A DNA stretch of 64,000 bases from Pseudomonas capeferrum. Its GTDB lineage: Bacteria; Pseudomonadota; Gammaproteobacteria; Pseudomonadales; Pseudomonadaceae. This document shows positions 9,709 through 18,290 of this stretch, piece after piece. Both the position numbers and the translations under genes were made by a program. The stretch is from the NCBI RefSeq assembly GCF_000731675.1, contig NZ_JMIT01000005.1, positions 246,508 through 310,507 on the forward strand, written 5' to 3'. Below the pieces are notes generated by a model, which was given only the letters and a program-made list of their open reading frames with translations, was not told the origin of the DNA and made no database searches. The stretch's first letter is position 1. Each line of letters begins with the position of its first letter.

Positions 9709-9924
9709 TTACAGCTTGGCGATGGACACTTCGGTGGATTTGACGAACGCGATCACTTCACTGCCCACCTGCAGCTCCAACTCTTTGACCGAGCGGGTGG
9801 TGATCACCGAAGTGACGATGCCGGAGGCAGTCTGTACGTCGATTTCCGACAGTACCGGGCCTTCGAGGATTTCTTTCACGGTGCCTTTGAACTGGTTGCG
9901 GACGTTGATGGCTTTGATAGTCAT
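9709..9924 (-). CDS. ssuF: SsuF, TOBE-domain molybdopterin-binding-type protein
   Basis: A 71-residue single TOBE/Mop domain protein: MTIKAINVRNQFKGTVKEI... ending in GSEVIAFVKSTEVSIAKL. Such small molbindins bind oxyanions. In Pseudomonas the equivalent gene closes the ssu operon and is needed for full sulfonate use; its biochemical role is unclear. I chose the ATG at 9924 because an AAGGA ribosome binding site lies just upstream. A longer frame reaching 9981 would overlap ssuB and has no support. It is the last gene of the minus-strand ssu operon, 44 bases after ssuB. Confidence 0.9.
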   Translation of the reverse strand: MTIKAINVRNQFKGTVKEILEGPVLSEIDVQTASGIVTSVITTRSVKELELQVGSEVIAFVKSTEVSIAKL

Positions 9925-9968
9925 GGCTTGATTCCTTCTCTTTGGCTTCAGTGAGGTAAGTGGGTCAT

Positions 9969-10781
9969 TCAGTGCGCCCAACGCAGTTGCGTGGGCAAAG
10001 GGGCTACAGGGTCCGGCTCGGGCGCAGTGCCCGGTACCGACAGAACACGGTTGAGCACTTCGCTTTCCAGCGCCGCCAGGCGGTGCGAACCCCGCGCCCT
10101 TGGCCGGGCCAGGTCAACAGTGAGGTCGAGCCCGACCTCGCCGTCTTCGATCAAAATCACCCGGTCAGCCACGGCAACCGCTTCGCTGACATCGTGGGTA
10201 ACCAGCAACACGGTAAAACCGTGCTGACGCCAGAGGCGTTCGATCAGTTGCTGCATCTCGATACGGGTCAGCGCATCCAGGGCACCCAGCGGCTCATCGA
10301 GCAGCAACAGGCGAGGCTGGTGGATCAGTGCCCGGGCCAGCGCTACACGCTGCTTCTGGCCGCCGGAAAGTGCCGCCGGCCATTCATTGGCGCGGTCAGC
10401 CAGGCCAACCGCCTCCAATGCGTCCAGCGCACGCAGGCGCCAGTTGCCAGACAGGCCCAGGCCGACGTTGTCGATCACCTTCTTCCACGGCAGCAACCGA
10501 GCGTCCTGGAACATCAGCCGCGTTTCCTCGCGGGCTTCGGCCAACGGCGCGGCGCCGGCCAGCAGCTCACCGGCGCTTGGCTGGTCGAGCCCGGCCAGCA
10601 AGCGCAGCAAGGTGCTCTTGCCGCAACCGCTGCGGCCGACGATGGCGACGAACTGGCCGGCCGGGATGTGCAGGTCGATGCCTTTGAGCACTTCACGCTG
10701 GCCAAAGGTCTTGCGCAGGCCGTTGGATGCCAGGGGGATGCCACGCAGCAGGCGTGGCGGCTGTTCCTTGAGCACGGTCAT
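9969..10781 (-). CDS. ssuB: Aliphatic sulfonate ABC transporter, ATP-binding protein
   Basis: The ATPase of the sulfonate importer, 270 residues. Walker A is GRSGCGKST, the signature motif is LSGGQKQR, Walker B is LLLLDEPLGALD and the switch histidine is in LLVTHDVSEA. It energises SsuC for import of alkanesulfonates captured by SsuA. Its ATG overlaps the ssuC stop by 4 bases and is preceded by a GGAGG site, so the two subunits are probably translationally coupled. Confidence 0.95.
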   Translation of the reverse strand: MTVLKEQPPRLLRGIPLASNGLRKTFGQREVLKGIDLHIPAGQFVAIVGRSGCGKSTLLRLLAGLDQPSAGELLAGAAPLAEAREETRLMFQDARLLPWKKVIDNVGLGLSGNWRLRALDALEAVGLADRANEWPAALSGGQKQRVALARALIHQPRLLLLDEPLGALDALTRIEMQQLIERLWRQHGFTVLLVTHDVSEAVAVADRVILIEDGEVGLDLTVDLARPRARGSHRLAALESEVLNRVLSVPGTAPEPDPVAPLPTQLRWAH

Positions 10782-11575
10782 GCGCCCTCCTTCCTGGCAA
10801 CTTGATAAGCCGGGTGCCAGCGCAGCCAGACACGCTCCAGGCCGCGGGCGGCGAGGTCGGCCAACTTGCCAAGCACGGCATACAGAACGATGGCCAAAAC
10901 CACCACGTCGGTCTGCAGGAACTCACGGGCGTTCATCGCCAGGTAACCGATGCCGGCATTGGCCGAAATGGTTTCTGCCACGATCAGGGTCAGCCACATG
11001 AAGCCCAGGGCAAAGCGCACGCCGACCAGAATCGAGGGCAGCGCACCGGGCAAGATCACCTGGCGGAACAGGCCGAAACCGGACAGGCCATAGCTGCGCG
11101 CCATCTCCACCAGCGCCGGGTCAACGTTGCGGATACCGTGGTAGGTGTTGAGGTAGATCGGGAACAGCGTGCCCAGGGCGACCAGGAAGATCTTTGCCGA
11201 CTCGTCGATACCGAACCACAGGATCACCAGTGGGATCAGCGCCAGGTGCGGCACGTTGCGGATCATCTGCACCGAGCTGTCGAGCAGGCGTTCGCCCCAG
11301 TTCGACAGGCCAGTGATAAAGCCCAGCACCAGGCCGATGCTGCCGCCAATGACGAAACCAAGCCCGGCACGCCAGCCACTGATAGCCAGGTGGGTCCAGA
11401 TCTCGCCGCTGCGCACCAGCTCGACACCCGCGCTGACCACCGCGCTGGGTGCCGGCAGGATGCGGGTCGACAGCCAGCCCGCGCTGACCGCCAACTGCCA
11501 GGCTGCCAGCAGCAGTACCGGCAGGGCCCACGGCGCCAGGCGCTGAGCCAGCGTGGAAGAAGTTGCACGACTCAT
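10778..11575 (-). CDS. ssuC: Aliphatic sulfonate ABC transporter, permease
   Basis: A 265-residue integral membrane protein with about six hydrophobic segments and the BPD-transport inner-membrane signature (EMARSYGLSGFGLFRQVILPGALP), where SsuB docks. It forms the cytoplasmic-membrane channel for sulfonates. It is separated from ssuD by 10 bases and overlaps ssuB by 4. Confidence 0.95.
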   Translation of the reverse strand: MSRATSSTLAQRLAPWALPVLLLAAWQLAVSAGWLSTRILPAPSAVVSAGVELVRSGEIWTHLAISGWRAGLGFVIGGSIGLVLGFITGLSNWGERLLDSSVQMIRNVPHLALIPLVILWFGIDESAKIFLVALGTLFPIYLNTYHGIRNVDPALVEMARSYGLSGFGLFRQVILPGALPSILVGVRFALGFMWLTLIVAETISANAGIGYLAMNAREFLQTDVVVLAIVLYAVLGKLADLAARGLERVWLRWHPAYQVARKEGA

Positions 11576-11585
11576 GGTCCGGCCC

Positions 11586-12734
11586 TCAGCTCTGCGACAC
11601 GGACTTGGGCAGGATGTCGTTGGCCACCATCTCGCCGAACGGGCTCACGTAACCACCGGCTTTCGGTTGCTCCGGGCGCTGCACGTCGAGATGCGGGAAC
11701 AACAGCTCGGCCACGCGGTAGGACTCTTCCAGGTGTGGGTAACCCGAGAAGATGAACGTATCGATGCCCAGCTCGGCGTATTCCTTGACCCGGGCCGCCA
11801 CGGTCGGGCCATCGCCGACCAACGCAGTACCGGCACCACCACGCACCAGGCCGACACCCGCCCACAGGTTGGGGCTGACTTCCAGGTTGTCGCGATTGCC
11901 GCCATGCAGGGCAGCCATGCGCTGCTGGCCAACCGAGTCGAAGCGCGCCAGCGAGGCCTGGGCACGGGCGATGGTGTCATCGTCCAGGTGCGAAATCAGG
12001 CGGTCGGCTGCGGCCCAGGCTTCTTCGTTGGTTTCACGCACGATCACGTGCAGGCGGATGCCAAAGCGTACTTCACGGCCTTGGCCGGCAGCCTTTTCGC
12101 GCACCTGGGCGATTTTTTCGGCCACGGCGGCAGGTGGCTCGCCCCAGGTCAGGTACAGCTCGACCTGCTCGGCAGCCAGGTCCTGGGCCGCTTCGGACGA
12201 ACCGCCGAAATACAGCGGCGGGCGTGGTTGCTGAATCGGCGGGTACAGCAGCTTGGCACCCTTTACCTGAATGTGCTTGCCGTCGTAATCGACGCTTTCG
12301 CCTTCCAGCACCTTGCGCCAGATGCGAGTGAACTCGACCGAGGCTTCGTAGCGTTCTTCATGGCTCAGGTGCAGGCCGTCACCGGCCAGTTCGTCCGGGT
12401 CGCCCCCGGTCACCAGGTTGAACAGTGCACGGCCATTGGACAAGCGGTCCAGGGTCGCGGCCTGGCGCGCCGCCACGGTCGGCGAAATGATGCCGGGGCG
12501 CAGGGCAACCAGGAATTTCAGATGCTGGGTCACTGGAATCAGCGACGCCGCCACCAGCCAGGAATCCTCGCAAGAACGCCCGGTAGGGATCAGCACCCCA
12601 CCAAAACCAAGGCGGTCGGCAGCTTGGGCAATCTGCTGCAGGTAGCCATGGTCGACTGCGCGCGCGCCGTCGGACGTGCCCAGGTACTTGCCGTCACCAT
12701 GGGTCGGGAGGAACCAGAAAATGTTAAGGCTCAT
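11586..12734 (-). CDS. ssuD: FMNH2-dependent alkanesulfonate monooxygenase
   Basis: A 382-residue bacterial-luciferase-family monooxygenase (E. coli SsuD has 381) that opens C1-substituted alkanesulfonates to an aldehyde and sulfite using reduced FMN supplied by SsuE. Recognisable family sequence includes MSLNIFWFLPTHGDGKYLGT at the N-terminus, GVLIPTGRSCEDSWL, and the SGYPHLEESYRVAE stretch near the C-terminus. It lies between ssuA (60 bases upstream) and ssuC in the operon. Confidence 0.97.
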   Translation of the reverse strand: MSLNIFWFLPTHGDGKYLGTSDGARAVDHGYLQQIAQAADRLGFGGVLIPTGRSCEDSWLVAASLIPVTQHLKFLVALRPGIISPTVAARQAATLDRLSNGRALFNLVTGGDPDELAGDGLHLSHEERYEASVEFTRIWRKVLEGESVDYDGKHIQVKGAKLLYPPIQQPRPPLYFGGSSEAAQDLAAEQVELYLTWGEPPAAVAEKIAQVREKAAGQGREVRFGIRLHVIVRETNEEAWAAADRLISHLDDDTIARAQASLARFDSVGQQRMAALHGGNRDNLEVSPNLWAGVGLVRGGAGTALVGDGPTVAARVKEYAELGIDTFIFSGYPHLEESYRVAELLFPHLDVQRPEQPKAGGYVSPFGEMVANDILPKSVSQS

Positions 12735-12794
12735 TGGAGTTGTCTCCTCAAGGGTGGCTCAAGCCGGAGCGGCGCCCCGGCGCAGGCAAATCAA

Positions 12795-13760
12795 TCAAGG
12801 CGCACTGGCGACCTTGGCCGGGGGTGTCCAGATCACGTCCTTGATGCTCAGCGGCTTGGGAATAAGCTTGAGTGCCTGGAATGTGTCGGCGATCTTCTGT
12901 TGTGCGGCCACCACCTCAGGGGTGAGCGGCGCGGCGCCGTAGCCTTGGCGCTTGACCGAGGTCAGGGTGATGTCGGCAGGCAGCCCCAGCAGCGGTGCGA
13001 CCTGGTCGGTGACTTCCTGCGGGTTGGCCTGGGACCACTCGCCCACAGCGCGCACTTGCTCGATCAAGGTGCTGATCACAGCCGGGTGCTGAGTGGCGTA
13101 GTCACGGGTGGCGAGGTAGAACTGATGGTTGTCGACCAGGCCCTTGCCGTCACGCAGGGTGCGTGCCTGCAGCTGCTGCTCGGCGGCAGCCTGGTAAGGG
13201 TCCCAGATCACCCAGGCATCGACGCTGCCGCGCTCGAACGCAGCACGGGCATCGGCTGGAGGCAGGTAGACCGGTTGGATGTCGCTGTACTTGAGGCCGG
13301 CGTCTTCCAGCGCACGCACCAGCAGGTAGTGAACGTTCGAGCCCTTGTTAAGCGCGACCTTCTTGCCTTTGAGTTCTTTCACCGACTGGATCGGCGAACC
13401 CTTGGCTACCAGGATCGCTTCGCTGTGCGGCGCAGGCGGCTCGTAGGCGACATAGAGCAGGTCGGCACCGGCGGCCTGGGCGAACACGGGCGGTGTTTCG
13501 CCGGTGACGCCGAAGTCGATGGAGCCGACGTTCAGCCCTTCGAGCAGCTGCGGGCCACCGGGGAATTCGGTCCATTGCACTTGCACGCCCTGTTCGGCCA
13601 GGCGCTTCTCCAGCGTGCCCTTGGCCTTGAGCAGCACCAGGGTGCCGTATTTCTGGTAACCGATGCGCAGGCTCTCTGCCTGGGCTTGGGTGATGGCGCC
13701 GAAGGACACAGCCGCCGCAAACAGGGCGACCAGACCACGACGCAAGAAGACTGTGCGCAT
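12795..13760 (-). CDS. ssuA: Aliphatic sulfonate ABC transporter, periplasmic binding protein
   Basis: A 321-residue substrate-binding protein. It begins with a Sec signal peptide (basic start, hydrophobic core, cleavage after AQA before ESLRIGYQ) and continues as an NMT1/TauT-like fold (IGYQKYGTLVLLKAKGTLEKR...). It captures sulfonates in the periplasm for SsuBC. The ATG at 13760 has an AGGAGA site upstream. It lies 84 bases after ssuE in the same operon. Confidence 0.93.
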   Translation of the reverse strand: MRTVFLRRGLVALFAAAVSFGAITQAQAESLRIGYQKYGTLVLLKAKGTLEKRLAEQGVQVQWTEFPGGPQLLEGLNVGSIDFGVTGETPPVFAQAAGADLLYVAYEPPAPHSEAILVAKGSPIQSVKELKGKKVALNKGSNVHYLLVRALEDAGLKYSDIQPVYLPPADARAAFERGSVDAWVIWDPYQAAAEQQLQARTLRDGKGLVDNHQFYLATRDYATQHPAVISTLIEQVRAVGEWSQANPQEVTDQVAPLLGLPADITLTSVKRQGYGAAPLTPEVVAAQQKIADTFQALKLIPKPLSIKDVIWTPPAKVASAP

Positions 13761-13844
13761 GGCGCTCTCCTGTGCGAATAGGGTTCGGGTTGCACCTGCT
13801 TGCCTCGTTGACGGGCGAGTAAGGTGGTACAGCAGTAAGGCGGG

Positions 13845-14438
13845 TCAGATGCTCCAGCGGGCGCTGATCAGCCGTTCATTCAATACACCGGGCGCTACCG
13901 GCCGCGGCCGACGGGCCAGGGCAACATGGAACGTTTCCAGCGAGTCATGCAGACGTTCTTGCAGGGCGCTCGCCAGTTGGGCTGGCTTGCTGCCTTCTGC
14001 GTAGACGACCTGGCTGTCGTCGGCGAAGATCCCTTGCAGGGTCTCTTGCGCCTTGAGTGCCGACAGCACCGGTTTCAACGCGTAATCCACCGCCAGCATG
14101 TGGGCGATGCTGCCGCCGGTGGCAATTGGCAGCACGATCTTGTGCTCCAGGGCGCGCTCGGGCAGCAGGTCGAGCAACGTCTTCAGCGCACCGGCAAACG
14201 AGGCCTTGTACACCGGGGTGGCGACGATCAGGCCGTCGGCTTGAGCCACCAGTTGCTGAAAGTGCTGCACCTGCGGGCTGTCGAAGCGTGCATGCAGCAG
14301 GTCTTCGGCGGGGAAGTCACGGACCTGGAACGTCACCACTTCAACGCCGCGGTCCTGCAGCCACTGGCGCGAGCGCTCGAGCAGCACGCCAGAGCGTGAA
14401 CGGGTACCAGGGCTACCACCGATTGAGACGACCAGCAT
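13845..14438 (-). CDS. ssuE: NAD(P)H-dependent FMN reductase
   Basis: A 197-residue flavodoxin-fold FMN reductase that supplies FMNH2 to SsuD. The N-terminal SIGGSPGTRSRSG is the flavin phosphate loop, and the segment ATPVYKASFAGALKTLLDLLP is typical of the SsuE/MsuE group. It is the first gene of the ssu operon, with an AAGGAAG site before the ATG. It may also feed reduced flavin to the other FMNH2-dependent monooxygenase in the window (29461-30852). Confidence 0.95.
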   Translation of the reverse strand: MLVVSIGGSPGTRSRSGVLLERSRQWLQDRGVEVVTFQVRDFPAEDLLHARFDSPQVQHFQQLVAQADGLIVATPVYKASFAGALKTLLDLLPERALEHKIVLPIATGGSIAHMLAVDYALKPVLSALKAQETLQGIFADDSQVVYAEGSKPAQLASALQERLHDSLETFHVALARRPRPVAPGVLNERLISARWSI

Positions 14439-14591
14439 TGCAGCGCTTCCTTGTGTTCTGTTGGAGTGACATTAACAGCCTGTTTATATATCTAGAAATC
14501 ATATTTTTTCATTTGTTTATTCCTTATTGTTATTTAGATGGTTTGCGGTTTTGAGGCTGCTCTGCGGCCCCAAGCTGCACAAATCCCAGGC
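14439..14591 (-). promoter_or_regulatory. ssu operon promoter region
   Basis: This AT-rich leader lies upstream of ssuE in otherwise GC-rich DNA. On the minus strand it contains a GGAATAA element (14517-14523), followed by an A-run and ATATATAAA-like sequence. That composition fits a CysB-activated sulfur-starvation promoter, but I cannot define the exact -35 and -10 boxes. Confidence 0.5.
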
Positions 14592-14617
14592 AAAAAAAAG
14601 GGCCGTCGAAACGGCCC
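14592..14617 (-). terminator. Intrinsic terminator of lsfA
   Basis: On the minus strand GGGCCGT and ACGGCCC form a 7-bp stem around TTCG, followed by eight T residues. It stands 41 bases beyond the lsfA stop and separates lsfA from the ssu promoter. Confidence 0.9.
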
Positions 14618-14658
14618 GAAAAACCCTGCATGGCTAAGAGCAATACAACGAGGATCCT

Positions 14659-15297
14659 TTAACGATTAGGCTGCGGCGTCAGGCGCAGGTAGGGCTTCAC
14701 CGCTCGATACCCTTTGGGGAAGCGCTGCTTGATCTCTTCCTCGTCTTTGAGCGAAGGCACGATCACCACCTCATCACCGTCCTGCCAGTTACCTGGCGTG
14801 GCGACCTTGTAGTTGTCGGTCAGCTGCAGCGAATCGATCACCCGCAAGATTTCGTTGAAGTTGCGCCCGGTACTGGCCGGGTAGGTAATGGTCAGGCGCA
14901 CCTTCTTGTTCGGGTCGATGACGAACAGCGAGCGCACGGTCAGGGTGTCGTTCGCATTCGGGTGGATCAAATCGTACAGGTCGGAAACCTTGCGGTCGGC
15001 GTCGGCGATGATCGGGAAGTTGACCACGGTGTTCTGGGTCTCGTTGATGTCATCGATCCACTTGTGGTGCGAGTCGACCGGGTCCACCGACAGCGCGATG
15101 GCCTTGACCCCACGCTTGGCGAAGTCGTCCTTGAGCTTGGCGGTCAGGCCCAGTTCGGTGGTGCACACCGGGGTGAAGTCGGCCGGGTGAGAGAACAGCA
15201 CACCCCAACTGTTGCCGAGCCACTCATGAAAACGGATCTTGCCTTCACTGGAATCCTGTTCGAAATCGGGGGCGATATCGCCGAGTTTGAGGCTCAT
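14659..15297 (-). CDS. lsfA: 1-Cys peroxiredoxin LsfA
   Basis: A 212-residue Prx6-type peroxidase that reduces peroxides in the cytoplasm. The catalytic cysteine is Cys45 in HPADFTPVCTTELG, and it is the only cysteine in the protein, as expected for a 1-Cys enzyme. LsfA is known in Pseudomonas as a protein induced by sulfate limitation, and its position between ssu and tau agrees with that. It has its own AT-rich promoter region and terminator. Confidence 0.95.
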   Translation of the reverse strand: MSLKLGDIAPDFEQDSSEGKIRFHEWLGNSWGVLFSHPADFTPVCTTELGLTAKLKDDFAKRGVKAIALSVDPVDSHHKWIDDINETQNTVVNFPIIADADRKVSDLYDLIHPNANDTLTVRSLFVIDPNKKVRLTITYPASTGRNFNEILRVIDSLQLTDNYKVATPGNWQDGDEVVIVPSLKDEEEIKQRFPKGYRAVKPYLRLTPQPNR

Positions 15298-15419
15298 GGG
15301 GTGCGGCTCCTGTGCTGTGTTCTGGCCTTGTGACGTTCAATGTGCCTGCATTCGGTTAAAAACAAAAAGAATAAATACTGATTTATTTATAACCTAATAG
15401 CATACGAAATTGCAGGCAC
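15298..15419 (-). promoter_or_regulatory. lsfA promoter region
   Basis: This short AT-rich gap contains GAATAAA at 15369-15375 (plus strand) inside an A/T tract, followed by a TTTATTTATAACC-like stretch. It resembles the AT-rich leaders upstream of ssuE and the cystine transporter. A sulfur-responsive promoter is inferred, not shown. Confidence 0.4.
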
Positions 15420-15446
15420 AAAAAAGCCTCGCACTAGGCGAGGCTC
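15420..15446 (-). terminator. Intrinsic terminator of the porin gene
   Basis: On the minus strand AGCCTCGC and GCGAGGCT form an 8-bp stem with a 5-base loop, followed by a run of T. It starts 16 bases after the porin stop codon. Confidence 0.9.
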
Positions 15447-15462
15447 CTTGTTCAGCTACGGC

Positions 15463-16791
15463 TTACAGGAAGTTGTAAGTGTAGTTGAAGATCAGACGGG
15501 TCTGATCCTGGTCAGCCAGGGAGCTGGTGCCAGTACCACGGTAGACACCGTGACGCAGGCTGGCGCCCAGGCCCTTGAAGGTGCCTTCCTGGATGACGTA
15601 GTCGACGCGGGCGTCACGTTCCCATTCGCTGAAGGTACCGTTGCCGTTGGCGTTCTTGCCGTCTTCACCTTTCAGGTAGGAGACCGAGGCTTTCAGGCCT
15701 GGCACGCCCAGACGCGCGAAGTCATACGAGTACTGACCGAAGGTGGTGTTTTCACCGGCCTTGGCGAACTGGTTGATCATGCTGTCGGTGAACAGGTAGA
15801 AGCTCGAACCACCGGCGCCTTCGTTGCGGCCATTGCCGTCAACCACGTTGCCTTGGTTCAGCCAGACGAAGCCACCGTCGTCATTGACGCGCTGGTGGCC
15901 CAGCATCAACGCATGGCCACCCAGGGTGTAGGTGAACATGGCGGTCCAGGTCTTGTTGTCGACCTCGCCAGCGTTCTTGGCATAACCGCCGTTGTTGCTG
16001 AAGCGGTAGCCGGCTTCACCGTTTTTGCCGTCGCTGCTGCTGTCGAAGTAGCGCAGGTCGGTCTTGAACGACTGGTCGTCAGCGATCTTGAACACGTGGG
16101 TCGCGCCCAGGAAGTGCTGCTTGTAGAAGTCTTCCAGGTTCGAGTAGTAGTACTGCAGGGTCAGGTCTGGAGTGAGCTTGTAGTCCAGGCCGCCGTAGCG
16201 GAACTTGTTGCTGTCCTGGGTAGCGCCCGCCACGGACAGGCCGGTACGGTTGCTCGAAGCACGGCCCATGGCGTGGGTCAGCTGACCGGCGTTGACGGTC
16301 AGGTTGTCGATTTCCTTCGACTGGATGGTGCCACCCTCGAAGGTCTGCGGCAGCAGACGACCATCGTTGGCAACCAGGATCGGCAGGTTCGGCGCCAGGG
16401 CGCTACCGTAGTGAACCTCGGTCTTGGAGAAGCGAGCCTTGGCGTTACCGCCCACGCGCGCCCACTGGCTCACAGCAGAGCCGTCGGTATCGCTGGGGAA
16501 GAAGCTGCTGTTGTCAGGGTGCTTGCCGCGGCCGCCATCCAGGTGAATACCCCACAGGGCCTGGACATCGACGCCGAAACCAACGGTGCCTTCGGTGAAA
16601 CCGGACAGGTAGTCGAGCTTGAAGCCCTGACCAGACTCGCGGTTGTCAGCACCGCCGTCACGGTTGTCGTTGTTGAAGTACATGGTGCGCGAGCTGAGCG
16701 ACAGTTTGCTGTCTTCAACGAAACCGGCAGCGCCTGCTTGTTGGGCGAGAACCCCCAGTGCCACGGCCAGAGCCAGGCTGGACTTGTACAT
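15463..16791 (-). CDS. OprD-family outer-membrane porin (OprE-like)
   Basis: A 442-residue porin with a clear signal peptide (MYKSSLALAVALGVLAQQAGA, cleavage before AGFVEDS). The mature protein is rich in alternating aromatic beta strands and ends in TYNFL, an outer-membrane insertion signal. Sequences such as SLSSRTMYFNNDNRD and GLDYKLTPDLTLQYYYSNLEDFYKQ are characteristic of the OprD/OccD-OccK family. Members carry small anionic or amino-acid-like solutes. The position between lsfA and tauA suggests a role in sulfonate or sulfate-ester entry. An AGAGGAGC site precedes the ATG. Confidence 0.9.
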   Translation of the reverse strand: MYKSSLALAVALGVLAQQAGAAGFVEDSKLSLSSRTMYFNNDNRDGGADNRESGQGFKLDYLSGFTEGTVGFGVDVQALWGIHLDGGRGKHPDNSSFFPSDTDGSAVSQWARVGGNAKARFSKTEVHYGSALAPNLPILVANDGRLLPQTFEGGTIQSKEIDNLTVNAGQLTHAMGRASSNRTGLSVAGATQDSNKFRYGGLDYKLTPDLTLQYYYSNLEDFYKQHFLGATHVFKIADDQSFKTDLRYFDSSSDGKNGEAGYRFSNNGGYAKNAGEVDNKTWTAMFTYTLGGHALMLGHQRVNDDGGFVWLNQGNVVDGNGRNEGAGGSSFYLFTDSMINQFAKAGENTTFGQYSYDFARLGVPGLKASVSYLKGEDGKNANGNGTFSEWERDARVDYVIQEGTFKGLGASLRHGVYRGTGTSSLADQDQTRLIFNYTYNFL

Positions 16792-17305
16792 GTTTTGCTC
16801 CTCTACGTTCTAATTCTTGTGTATCTCTGGCGGCGGGATCTGCTGCCCTGCTCACCGTGGATTGGCGATTTAGTCCCAAAGCGTGACCATGAAGTCAATC
16901 ATTTCTAAACGTTTCGCGACTTTGGTCTAAGGCCACCTGCGCTACAGGATAATGACAATCCTATAAATCCAAAATGACCGTTTTATGAATTTGTAAGATT
17001 ATTCCGGAATATATTAGGAACCTTTACTGCCATTTGTTGTAGCCAGGCGCAGCATTCATAACTTTCAGTTATTTGCAAACGTTTGCTCATAACCTAATTC
17101 CATCACGGTCTAAGGGTCAAAGAGCCTAGCAGTGCTCTCGGTTTTCGCCATGGCGACAGGTCACCTTCCATTGCCTGCTCGGGCCGCACCTGCCTTACAG
17201 CAATTGGCTCCTAAGCTAATTCTAAAAAGTTATTTATTTTCGATTTCTTAGATCATCTAGTCTTCTCGCCATCCATCACATCGATTGCCTGACGAGAGGT
17301 TCACC
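16792..17305. promoter_or_regulatory. Divergent porin/tauA control region
   Basis: These 514 bases hold no gene. The region is AT-rich and carries the promoters of the leftward porin gene and rightward tau operon. Visible palindromes are TATTCCGGAATA (17000-17011), GCAAACGTTTGC (17075-17086) and AGGAT-N7-ATCCT (16946-16962). The stretch just before tauA (about 17215-17260) is an A/T tract like other sulfur-gene leaders here. A GAGAGG ribosome binding site (17294-17299) precedes tauA. Confidence 0.6.
17075..17086. promoter_or_regulatory. LacI-family-like operator palindrome
   Basis: GCAAACGTTTGC is a perfect 12-base palindrome with the CG centre and AAAC/GTTT arms typical of LacI/PurR-type operators. 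No LacI-family gene is in the window, so the binder is unknown and the site could be coincidental. Confidence 0.35.
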
Positions 17306-18277
17306 ATGATCCCGCACGCTCCGCTGCGCCTGTTCGCCGCCCTGACTCTCGCCAGCACCAGCTGGTTGGCCCAGGCTGCTGACCTGACCGTGGCCTACCA
17401 GACCACAGTCGACCCGGCCAAAGTGGCCCAGGTCGATGGCGACTACGAAAAAGCCAGCAAGGCCAGCATCGACTGGCGCAAATTCGATAACGGCGCCGAT
17501 GTGATCACCGCCGTGGCCAGCGGTGACGTGCAAATTGGCTACCTCGGCTCCAGCCCCCTGGCCGCCGCCGCCACCCGCAAGCTGCCGGTCGAAACCTTCC
17601 TGATCGCCACCCAGATTGGTGCTGGCGAAGCGCTGGTGGCGCGCGACACCATCAAGACGCCACAAGACCTGATCGGCAAGAAAGTCGCCGTGCCCTTCGT
17701 CTCCACCGGCCACTACAGCCTGTTGGCGGCGCTCAAGGCGTGGAACATCGACCCCACCAAGGTGCAGATCCTCAACCTCGCACCACCGGCCATCATTGCG
17801 GCCTGGAAGCGCGGTGACATCGACGCCACCTACGTCTGGGACCCGGCCCTGGGCGTGGCCAAGGAAAACGGCAAAGTGCTGATCACCTCGGGTGAACTGG
17901 CCGCAAAAGGCGCACCTACCTTCGACGCCTGGATCGTGCGCAAGGACTTCGCCGACAAGCACCCCGACGTGGTCAAGGCCTTCGCCAAGGTCACGCTCGA
18001 CGCCTACGCCGACTACCGCAAAGACCCGCAAGCCTGGCTGGCCGACAAAGACAACGTGGCCAAGCTGGTCAAGCTGTCCGGCGCCAAGGCCAGCGATATC
18101 CCGGTACTGCTGGAAGGCAACGTCTACCCCTTGGCCGCAGACCAGGCCAACGCCCTGGGTGCGCCAACCACCAAAGCACTGACCGACACGGCTAACTTCC
18201 TCAAGCAGCAAGGCAAGGTCGACGCCGTGCTGCCGGACTACTCGCCGTACGTCAGCGCCAAGTTCCTGCCTAATTGA
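17306..18277 (+). CDS. tauA: Taurine ABC transporter, periplasmic binding protein
   Basis: A 323-residue binding protein. The signal peptide ends AQA before ADLTVAYQTTVDPAK; the N-terminal wording and order before tauBCD identify TauA. It captures taurine in the periplasm. I chose the ATG at 17306, 6 bases after GAGAGG. An in-frame TTG at 17285 would place extra polar residues before the signal peptide and is unlikely. First gene of tauABCD, with 13 bases before tauB. Confidence 0.95.
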   Translation: MIPHAPLRLFAALTLASTSWLAQAADLTVAYQTTVDPAKVAQVDGDYEKASKASIDWRKFDNGADVITAVASGDVQIGYLGSSPLAAAATRKLPVETFLIATQIGAGEALVARDTIKTPQDLIGKKVAVPFVSTGHYSLLAALKAWNIDPTKVQILNLAPPAIIAAWKRGDIDATYVWDPALGVAKENGKVLITSGELAAKGAPTFDAWIVRKDFADKHPDVVKAFAKVTLDAYADYRKDPQAWLADKDNVAKLVKLSGAKASDIPVLLEGNVYPLAADQANALGAPTTKALTDTANFLKQQGKVDAVLPDYSPYVSAKFLPN

Positions 18278-18290
18278 CCCGGAGCCAGCC

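Noticed and set aside
11553..13781. Plus-strand open frame of 742 codons opposite ssuD and ssuA
   Set aside because: It is a shadow of two clear genes on the opposite strand and shows no domain or membrane pattern.
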